Shown: piece after piece, positions 1 to 5,447 of the stretch
Position numbering within the stretch: the stretch's first letter is position 1
Layout of the letters: every line of letters begins with the position of its first letter
NCBI GenBank assembly: GCA_964635875.1
Contig: CAZWRK010000211.1
Span: forward strand, 1-5,447
Length of the DNA stretch: 5,447 nucleotides
Direction of reading: 5' to 3'
From: CAZWRK01 sp964635875
GTDB lineage: Bacteria; Pseudomonadota; Gammaproteobacteria; Burkholderiales; Aquaspirillaceae
The notes under the pieces: generated by a model
Database searches by the model: none
The model's input: only the letters and a program-made list of their open reading frames with translations
Told to the model about the DNA's origin: nothing
Made by a program: the position numbers and the translations under genes

Positions 1-3000
1 CCTCTTGTAGAATTTAAAGTAACTGTAAATGACTCTTTACCAAATGCTATAAATAAAACATTTGAATTAAATGAAGATACTTCAATAAATATTACTTTAA
101 CAGAAGAAAGTTTCTCTAGTTTATTAATTTGGAACAAAGGTTTATTACCAGAAACTTTAGATTCAAGTAATCCAACTGTAGATATTTTTGATCCAAATAA
201 TTCAAATATTGTAATAGGAAAATTAACATATAATGGCTCAGGTTATGTAACATTTACTCCAAACCCTGATTATTCAAACTATAATGCTACTCCATCATTT
301 AAATATGGTATTCAAGATAGTGATGGAGATATTGCTTTTGGAGAAATCAAATTCAAAGTTAATCCTGTTGCAGATAGTTTAACATGGAATTATACAAATG
401 TAACAACTAATGAAGATGTAAATGTGGATATGAATTTAACTCTTCCAACTATTATGGATAATTCAGATGATAATGGTAATAAAACAGGTGACCATGGTGA
501 AAGAATAGGTGTTATTGAACTTTCTAGTATTGATAAAGGTGCAATAATTTACAATGGTAATATTGCATTAAATAGTGGAACTTCTACAGCGACTTTAAAA
601 TTTGTAATTGTTAATGCTGATGGTAGTTTAGATACTTCTTTACATTATTCAAATATTAATATGAATGATACAAGTATTATACATTTAACAAAAGCACAAT
701 ATGAAAATTTAACAATTACTCCTATTCCTCAATCACATGATGATATAACTATGACATTAAAAGCAACAAGTTATGAAGTTGATGATAGTGGAAATCCACT
801 TTTAGGAGTTGCAGGTAAAACAACATCAAAAGATATTAAAGTGATTGTTAAATCAGTAACAGATGATATTACATTAAGTTTTGATAATAAAAATAATCCT
901 GATGATACTATTTCAAGTGATGCTAAAACTTATACGATAGCAAGTAAATTAGAAGAGGGGAATAATGTAATTAATTTACAATCAATTTTAACGCCTACTT
1001 CAGGTAACTCAGTTGATTTAGATGGTTCAGAACAAAGAAGTTATACTGTAAGTGGTATTCCAGCAGGTACAATAATTACTTTAGGTGGAGTAAGTGCAGT
1101 TGCAAATTCAAGTGGAATAGCAACAGTTGAGTTTGATGCTGCAGCTGAAAAAATTGTTGATCCTACATTTACTATGACTTTACCTGGACAATTTAGTGGA
1201 AAAATAGATGCAACAATTACATTAAAAGTAACAGATATTGATGACCATGCAGGTTCAGCAGTTCCTGAAACTAAAACACAAACGGTTTATTTAAAAATGA
1301 ATGTTAATCCTGTTGCTGATCAAGTTACTCTTAGTGTATCTCAAGCAAAAGGGTATGAAGATGCGGGAAGAAGTAAGGGAAATACTTCAAATGATGAAAA
1401 TGCAGATGATATTAATACAAAAGTAGGAAATAAAATACCTGGAGCTATTGATTTAGATATAAATGTAAAATCTGATGATATTGACGGTTCTGAAACATTT
1501 ACAGTTGTAATTTCTGATATTCCTGTTGGTGCAAGTATTTATTATAATGGAATAGAAGTAGTGCAAAATCCTGCAGGAAAAATCACTATCGAGAATTTTA
1601 ATAATACAACGCCATTACAAATAGTTCCTACTCATAATAGTGATGAAGATTTTAATTTAAAAGTAAAAGCCTATAGTGTAGATACTGCTATTGATTCTAC
1701 AGGAATAGTAACAACAGTAACAAGTGAAGCAATAGCTCAAGAACTTACTTTAAATGTTCAAATAAAAGGTGTGGCGGATGTTCCTGTAAATGAAATATTT
1801 AAAGAATTAGATTCTTCTGGTTCAGCTGTACAAAATGGAATATATCAAGCAGTTGTAAGTGAAGATATGGGAAATACTGAAAATGGTGTAACTATTAACT
1901 TTGCGGATATTTACAAAAATTCAGGTCTTTCTTCTTATGATGATTCAGAAGATTTAAGTGTAGTTATTACAGGAGTTAAAGGAAACTTTGATATTGAAGG
2001 AGCTGTTTTCTTAGGTGGAGAAGGAGAATCAAGAACTTGGTTATTTGATGCAAAAGATTTAAATAATATAAAAATTTCTACTGAAAAAAATTATAGTGGT
2101 GAAATAGATTTTAAAATTAGATATGTTACAACAGAAAAAGAAGGAGATAGTAAAACACTACCTTATGAAAATGTAAAAATCTTAGTAACACCAGATGTAG
2201 ATGCTACAATAAATACTTCAACTAGTGTAAAAGAAGATACTTTAACAAAAGTTAATTTTAGTATTTCTACAAGTGATAGTGATGAAACATTAGTACAAGT
2301 TAGAATATTAGGAAGTGATGTTGATGGGAAAGATTTTACGCTTTATTTAGGAAATAATACAACACCTATTTCAAGTTTAAGTAAGGATGTAGATGGTTAT
2401 TATGTTTTAAATGCCCAAGAAGCTAAAAATTTATATGTGCAATACAAATCAGATTTAGGTTCATCTCAAGATACAAAGTTTAATTTTAAATATACTATTA
2501 AAGATAGTGTTACATTAAGCGATTCAACTGTTATATCAGATATTGAAGAAAAAGATGCAACTTATAATTTAACATTAACTGCTGTAACAGATGAGATTTC
2601 TATAGATGCAAATGTAAGTGGTTTATCTCCAATTATAGATGTATTGAATCAAAATGGCGAAGGTGTAGAAACTGTAACTATAAAAGGAATAGGAAGTTTT
2701 GATGTTGGTGTTAATTTAAATGCGGTTGCTTCTGATAATGGAGATAAAGATACAGATGGTTCGGAAGCAGTTACAAGATTTGTAGTTGAAGGAGTTCCTC
2801 TTGGTATGAGTGTTGAAAATGGTATTTTTACTGTAACTAGTAATGGTACAACTTTATGGTTCATTGATATTCCAGATACTAAATTGGATGGAAATTATAC
2901 TTTAACATTTAATGTACATGATAGCTTATCAAATGAAACAGGTGAAAAATATAATATTAAAATCACAGCTTATAATCAAGATGGAGAAAATAGTCAAGTT

Positions 3001-5175
3001 ACTACAGCAACTACGGAATTAAAATTTATAGATGCTATTGCTAATACTTCAGGAGGATCAGGATTAGGAGTAAATTCAGAATTCTCTATTGAAGATTTTA
3101 ATGTTACAGAAGATAAAGCATTTTCTTTAGCAGATATAGTTACGATTATAGCTGATACTAATAGAACGGATGAATCGTATTCTATATCATTTAAAGGTTT
3201 AGAAAATGTAAGTATTAGCGCTGATAGTTTATCAAAATTAGTTACTTATGAAGAAAATGGCGAAACTGTATATGTATTAAATATTGGTAGTGCAGATAAT
3301 ATTGAAACAGCATTACAAAGTATTGTATTCTTACCAGAGGCGAATTTCAATGAAAATAATGATAAAGGTGAAAAAGTTTCAATACAACCTACCTTAACTA
3401 CATATGTAATAGGAACAAGTTTAGTTTCAGTTATAACTCCAGCAGGAGGATTTAACGATGAAAATGTTACTCCAGTAACAGATGCAATAGCTTCAGGTGA
3501 TTTAATTAGTACAATCAATGAAGATCAAGCATATACTTTTGATATAAAACCTAAAACAGTTGATGATTTAGATTCAAATGGAAATTTTTCAAATGATGGT
3601 GCAAATCCTGATGGTTCAGATTATAAAATATTAGGAGATATAACTTTAACTCATTCAGGTGTAAATGGAATATTAGAGTTATCTGATGGAACTATAATTA
3701 CTTTTGATGGAACTACAACAAGTGTGACAATTTCATCAGATCAATTGATTGGACTTAAATTTACTCCAGAGGAATATGCCTCAGGAACAGCTAAATTTAC
3801 CTACTCTTTAGAAACACAAGAAAATGGTGCTACTAATACAAAAGTTGGTGGAGGAATTATTGCTATAAATATTACACCTATTGTAAATGGTTTAGAATTA
3901 GAAGGATTAAAAGCAATAGGAAATGAATATACTAATGGGAATAATGAATTTATTGCTTTAACTACAGATAATGGAGGAATTGGTTTATCAAATATGATAG
4001 ATAATGATGGTTCTGAAACAATTCAAACTATACTTTTAGATGGAATACCAGCTGGATTCTTAGTATATTATGGTGAAGATGGTAGTCAAAAATTAGCACA
4101 AAATGCTGGAAATAATGATAGTAGTCCAGATATGGTATATAACACTTGGAATATTCCAGTAGAATCAAATGGAACATCTCCTCAAATATGGATAAAAGCT
4201 CCAGAAAATTGGAGTGGAGATGTTTCAGGAATAACATTAAAAACTATTATAAAAGATGGTCAAACAATTAGTACTATAAGTAAAGATTTCACTTTAAATG
4301 TTACTCCTGTTGCAAGTATTGTGACTATAAGTCCGACAACAACATTTGCAAATGCATATAATTGGACAGAAATTAATCTTAATGCAAATATGACAGATTT
4401 AGATGGTTCTGAAACATTAACTGTTATTTTAAATGGAGAAGTAAAAGCATTGGATGGTACAGCATTATTTAGATTGTCAGATGGTACATTAATTAATGGT
4501 TTAAATGGAAATCCAAGTGCTACTTATGATATTTCAACTTCAAGTTGGAAGTTAGAAGGAATTCCAACAACACAAATAAATAATATCGAAATTTTATATC
4601 ATAATTATGAAGGTAAAGTAGATGTTTCTGTAGTAACTGTTGATGGAGATGATGTTCTTAATACTCCAGCTAGTGGAAGCTTTGATATGAATATAGCAAA
4701 TTCAAATGTGATTAATTTAAGCAATGAAACAGCCGATTTAACTGTTATTGGAACTTCAACTACAACAAGTATTAAAACAGGAAGTGGAGATGATATTATT
4801 AGTGTAGCTAATTTAAATGCAACAGTAGATGCAGGAGATGGTAAAGATACATTAGTTTTAGATAACAATGATACTATAGATTTAGCTAATATTGCTTCAA
4901 AAATTAAAAATATTGAAGTTATTGATTTAGAAAATAGTAGCAATCAAACTTTAAAATTAGATTTAAATGAAGTTATTGATATTACAGATAGCAATAATGA
5001 ATTGATTATTAAAGGAAATATAGGCGATAGTATCCATTTAGATACGCCAAGCGATTGGACAAATAATGGAATAGAATCGCATGAAGGAATAAATTATAAT
5101 GTGTATAAAGGTATAGGAATAAATTCAACAGTTAAATTATTGATTGATGAAGATATTACTGTAACAGATATATAA
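1..5175 (+). CDS. Giant repetitive type I-secreted adhesin (RTX/LapA-like), 3' part, 5'-truncated by the window
   Basis: The frame is open from base 1 to TAA at 5173-5175, giving 1724 visible residues; the true start lies upstream. Residues below count from base 1. About eleven Ig/cadherin-like modules of 110-160 residues follow one another, with joints marked by V-x-P-V-[AT]-D-like strands near residues 120-125, 283-288, 435-440, 588-593, 729-734, 860-864, 1156-1161, 1291-1296 and 1434-1439. Several modules carry a DGSE loop (341, 495, 919, 1336, 1468), often followed 13-14 residues later by G-[IV]-P-x-G, as in T1SS-143-type repeats. The first full module (about 10-125) looks like a tandem-95/cadherin-like repeat (NEDTSI at 24-29, FTPNPDY at 85-91). 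Residues 1593-1619 hold two degenerate RTX nonapeptides, followed by a secretion-type C-terminus. The protein is rich in D, N, S and T and has no cysteine. Known for such families: export in one step by a type I system, Ca2+-dependent folding outside the cell, and roles in adhesion or biofilm. The specific ligand is unknown. The N-terminal retention or anchor region is not visible. Confidence 0.88.
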   Translation, partial: PLVEFKVTVNDSLPNAINKTFELNEDTSINITLTEESFSSLLIWNKGLLPETLDSSNPTVDIFDPNNSNIVIGKLTYNGSGYVTFTPNPDYSNYNATPSFKYGIQDSDGDIAFGEIKFKVNPVADSLTWNYTNVTTNEDVNVDMNLTLPTIMDNSDDNGNKTGDHGERIGVIELSSIDKGAIIYNGNIALNSGTSTATLKFVIVNADGSLDTSLHYSNINMNDTSIIHLTKAQYENLTITPIPQSHDDITMTLKATSYEVDDSGNPLLGVAGKTTSKDIKVIVKSVTDDITLSFDNKNNPDDTISSDAKTYTIASKLEEGNNVINLQSILTPTSGNSVDLDGSEQRSYTVSGIPAGTIITLGGVSAVANSSGIATVEFDAAAEKIVDPTFTMTLPGQFSGKIDATITLKVTDIDDHAGSAVPETKTQTVYLKMNVNPVADQVTLSVSQAKGYEDAGRSKGNTSNDENADDINTKVGNKIPGAIDLDINVKSDDIDGSETFTVVISDIPVGASIYYNGIEVVQNPAGKITIENFNNTTPLQIVPTHNSDEDFNLKVKAYSVDTAIDSTGIVTTVTSEAIAQELTLNVQIKGVADVPVNEIFKELDSSGSAVQNGIYQAVVSEDMGNTENGVTINFADIYKNSGLSSYDDSEDLSVVITGVKGNFDIEGAVFLGGEGESRTWLFDAKDLNNIKISTEKNYSGEIDFKIRYVTTEKEGDSKTLPYENVKILVTPDVDATINTSTSVKEDTLTKVNFSISTSDSDETLVQVRILGSDVDGKDFTLYLGNNTTPISSLSKDVDGYYVLNAQEAKNLYVQYKSDLGSSQDTKFNFKYTIKDSVTLSDSTVISDIEEKDATYNLTLTAVTDEISIDANVSGLSPIIDVLNQNGEGVETVTIKGIGSFDVGVNLNAVASDNGDKDTDGSEAVTRFVVEGVPLGMSVENGIFTVTSNGTTLWFIDIPDTKLDGNYTLTFNVHDSLSNETGEKYNIKITAYNQDGENSQVTTATTELKFIDAIANTSGGSGLGVNSEFSIEDFNVTEDKAFSLADIVTIIADTNRTDESYSISFKGLENVSISADSLSKLVTYEENGETVYVLNIGSADNIETALQSIVFLPEANFNENNDKGEKVSIQPTLTTYVIGTSLVSVITPAGGFNDENVTPVTDAIASGDLISTINEDQAYTFDIKPKTVDDLDSNGNFSNDGANPDGSDYKILGDITLTHSGVNGILELSDGTIITFDGTTTSVTISSDQLIGLKFTPEEYASGTAKFTYSLETQENGATNTKVGGGIIAINITPIVNGLELEGLKAIGNEYTNGNNEFIALTTDNGGIGLSNMIDNDGSETIQTILLDGIPAGFLVYYGEDGSQKLAQNAGNNDSSPDMVYNTWNIPVESNGTSPQIWIKAPENWSGDVSGITLKTIIKDGQTISTISKDFTLNVTPVASIVTISPTTTFANAYNWTEINLNANMTDLDGSETLTVILNGEVKALDGTALFRLSDGTLINGLNGNPSATYDISTSSWKLEGIPTTQINNIEILYHNYEGKVDVSVVTVDGDDVLNTPASGSFDMNIANSNVINLSNETADLTVIGTSTTTSIKTGSGDDIISVANLNATVDAGDGKDTLVLDNNDTIDLANIASKIKNIEVIDLENSSNQTLKLDLNEVIDITDSNNELIIKGNIGDSIHLDTPSDWTNNGIESHEGINYNVYKGIGINSTVKLLIDEDITVTDI
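28..375 (+). other. Tandem-95/cadherin-like module within the giant adhesin
   Basis: Residues about 10-125 form a module with the tandem-95 pattern: an N-E-D-T-S-I opening strand (24-29), a G-Y-V-T-F-T-P-N-P-D-Y strand and turn (81-91), then a Y-x-I-x-D-S-D-G-D strand and acidic loop (103-110), closing on V-N-P-V-A-D (120-125). In known cadherin-like repeats this acidic loop region often binds calcium. That is inferred here from family resemblance, and the module edges are approximate. Confidence 0.55.
865..4707 (+). repeat. Tandem array of divergent Ig-like (T1SS-143-like) modules at protein level
   Basis: Residues about 289-1569 hold nine successive modules, with approximate joints at 440, 593, 734, 864, 1020, 1161, 1296 and 1440. 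The most regular signature is D-G-S-E followed after 13-14 residues by the proline of G-[IV]-P-x-G: 341/354, 495/508, 919/933 and 1336/1350. Degenerate versions are DDSE at 647, SDSDE at 758, TDES near 1056 and DGSD at 1204. The last module (DGSE at 1468) has lost the GIPxG turn. The copies are well diverged and I see no long identical DNA stretches, so this is an old array rather than a recent tandem amplification. The repeats probably form an extended, calcium-stiffened stalk that carries the adhesive parts away from the cell. Confidence 0.65.
4777..4857 (+). other. Two degenerate RTX nonapeptides in nine-residue register
   Basis: Residues 1593-1601 (TGSGDDIIS) and 1611-1619 (AGDGKDTLV) each resemble the calcium-binding RTX nonapeptide G-G-x-G-x-D-x-U-x. 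They are separated by exactly nine residues (1602-1610), so the beta-roll register is kept. The first glycine of each copy is replaced (T or A), and the middle nonamer lacks the motif. RTX repeats near the C-terminus mark type I secretion substrates and fold on meeting extracellular calcium. Two copies is very few and may make only a small cap on the C-terminal domain. Confidence 0.72.
4861..5172 (+). other. C-terminal type I secretion target-like domain
   Basis: Residues about 1621-1724 follow the RTX copies. They show the order common at the C-terminus of giant type I adhesins: an I-x-N-I-E-V-I-D-L strand, alternating hydrophobic strands with N and D turns, an I-K-G-N-I-G-D-S-I-H-L segment (1670-1680), a tryptophan (1686), then a Y-x-V-Y strand and a short hydrophobic/acidic tail ending in TVTDI. 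This region is expected to hold the uncleaved secretion signal read by the ABC transporter. The assignment rests on recognised pattern and position; no transporter gene is visible here. Confidence 0.6.
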
Positions 5176-5202
5176 AATAAGGGGTTTTAATCCCCTTATT
5201 TT
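5174..5202 (+). terminator. Intrinsic terminator after the adhesin gene
   Basis: A perfect 11-bp stem (5174-5184 with 5192-5202) has a GGGG/CCCC core and a 7-base loop (TTTTAAT, 5185-5191). The outer part of the stem is A-rich on the left and T-rich on the right (CCCCTTATTTT), so the right arm also supplies the U-tract. The left arm begins inside the TAA stop codon, so the hairpin abuts the coding end. The A/T symmetry means it could also stop transcription coming from the opposite direction. Confidence 0.85.
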
Positions 5203-5289
5203 AATGCTCTTATGAACTTGAAAAACTTCTAACTTAAATTATCAAAAAAATAAAAAACTTTTTCTTCAAAACTTACTAATAAAAAAACT

Positions 5290-5318
5290 TTTTAGAGACT
5301 TTATTAATATAGTATAAT
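5290..5318 (+). promoter_or_regulatory. Probable sigma-70-type promoter of the downstream gene
   Basis: A consensus TATAAT lies at 5313-5318. At 16-17 bases upstream there is only a weak -35 candidate (TTTTAG at 5290-5295 or TTTAGA at 5291-5296), preceded by A- and T-tracts. A good -10 with no real -35 is typical of housekeeping promoters in Campylobacterota. Transcription would start near 5325, giving a leader of about 60 bases before the ATG at 5384. The DNA is so AT-rich that chance TATAAT matches are possible, but the place just ahead of a gene and after a terminator is right. Confidence 0.6.
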
Positions 5319-5344
5319 AATACAAAATTATACTTTTACAAATA

Positions 5345-5359
5345 AGATAATAATTATCT
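5345..5359. promoter_or_regulatory. Fur-box-like perfect palindrome (7-1-7) in the leader of the downstream gene
   Basis: AGATAAT-A-ATTATCT is a perfect 7-1-7 inverted repeat. Its 13-base core GATAATnATTATC matches the core of the classic Fur-box 7-1-7 consensus (TGATAATnATTATCA); only the outermost pair differs (A/T instead of T/A). It lies about 27 bases after the TATAAT box and 24 bases before the start codon, where a bound repressor would block transcription. Iron-dependent control is inferred; AT-rich DNA yields some palindromes by chance. Confidence 0.45.
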
Positions 5360-5371
5360 GAGAATACTTTT

Positions 5372-5377
5372 AGGAGA
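5372..5377 (+). promoter_or_regulatory. Shine-Dalgarno sequence fixing the downstream start
   Basis: AGGAGA ends six bases before the ATG at 5384, which is near-ideal spacing. An in-frame stop (TAA at 5351-5353) lies upstream with no other ATG between, so this start is well supported. Confidence 0.85.
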
Positions 5378-5383
5378 GATAAG

Positions 5384-5447
5384 ATGAAATTAACAATAAA
5401 AACACAGAGTGGACAAAAAGTTGTAGATTTAAATAGCGATTTGCAAT
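5384..5447 (+). CDS. N-terminal fragment of an unidentified protein (3'-truncated by the window)
   Basis: ATG at 5384 with a strong Shine-Dalgarno opens a frame that runs off the end of the window after 21 complete codons: MKLTIKTQSGQKVVDLNSDL followed by Q. There is no hydrophobic signal peptide in these residues; they alternate polar and hydrophobic residues as in a beta-hairpin. The lack of a cleavable signal would be compatible with a cytoplasmic protein or with another type I secretion substrate, which carries its signal at the C-terminus. The gene follows a terminator and has its own promoter-like sequence, so it is probably a separate transcription unit. I cannot name it from so short a piece. 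Confidence 0.75.
   Translation, partial: MKLTIKTQSGQKVVDLNSDLQ

Noticed and set aside
424..432. GTG (424) or ATG (430) as the start of the giant gene
   Set aside because: The frame is open upstream and encodes a matching module; there is no good Shine-Dalgarno ahead of either codon.
2649..2864. Open frame of 71 codons on the minus strand
   Set aside because: It lies inside the giant CDS; its serine-, threonine- and proline-rich product mirrors the antisense of D/N/S/T codons, and there is no promoter or ribosome binding site evidence.
3246..3518. Open frame of 90 codons on the minus strand
   Set aside because: Antisense shadow of the repeat modules, with no family resemblance and no independent gene signals.
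4028..4237. Open frame of 69 codons on the minus strand, rich in H, L, Y and F
   Set aside because: Its odd composition is explained by antisense reading of an AT-rich coding region; it overlaps a well-conserved DGSE module.
1483..4419. Short near-identical DNA words encoding DGSET at 1483, 4006 and 4402, considered as direct repeats for recombination
   Set aside because: The identity is only about 15 bases and is explained by the conserved protein motif and the strong codon bias; flanking DNA differs.
4605..4943. Open frame of 112 codons on the minus strand with a hydrophobic look
   Set aside because: It is opposite the last Ig-like module and the RTX region, both of which show clear coding motifs on the + strand. 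The hydrophobicity comes from antisense of acidic and Asn codons.
5252..5293. AAAAACTTTTT words (two copies) as small hairpins or a second terminator
   Set aside because: The stems would be A-T only with no loop and a central mismatch, so they are too weak; A-tract bending is the more likely meaning.

Overview
The window is almost entirely one gene: the 3' part of a very large, repetitive surface or secreted protein, read on the + strand from base 1 to the stop at 5173-5175. The reading frame is already open at base 1, so the gene starts upstream of the window. The visible part codes for 1724 residues: about eleven divergent Ig/cadherin-like modules in tandem, then two degenerate RTX nonapeptides and a C-terminal domain of the kind found at the end of type I-secreted giant adhesins (LapA/BapA-like, 'T1SS-143' or tandem-95 repeat proteins).

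After the stop there is a strong intrinsic-terminator-like hairpin (5174-5202). About 180 bases of very AT-rich intergenic DNA follow, containing several A-tracts, a consensus TATAAT box (5313-5318) and a 15-bp perfect palindrome (5345-5359) whose core matches the 7-1-7 Fur-box pattern. A second + strand gene then begins at 5384 behind a good Shine-Dalgarno sequence; only its first 21 codons are in the window.

The organism is probably a low-GC Gram-negative bacterium. The strong A/T bias at third codon positions, the LapA-like giant adhesin architecture and a promoter with a good -10 but no clear -35 all fit the Campylobacterota (Arcobacter-like or Sulfurimonas-like). This is an inference from style, not an identification.

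The terminator followed by a new promoter suggests that the two genes are separate transcription units. The adhesin would be exported by a type I secretion system (ABC transporter, membrane fusion protein, TolC-like pore), but none of those genes is in the window. I see no RNA gene, mobile element, CRISPR array or evident new system. The most noteworthy non-coding signal is the Fur-box-like palindrome in the leader of the downstream gene.
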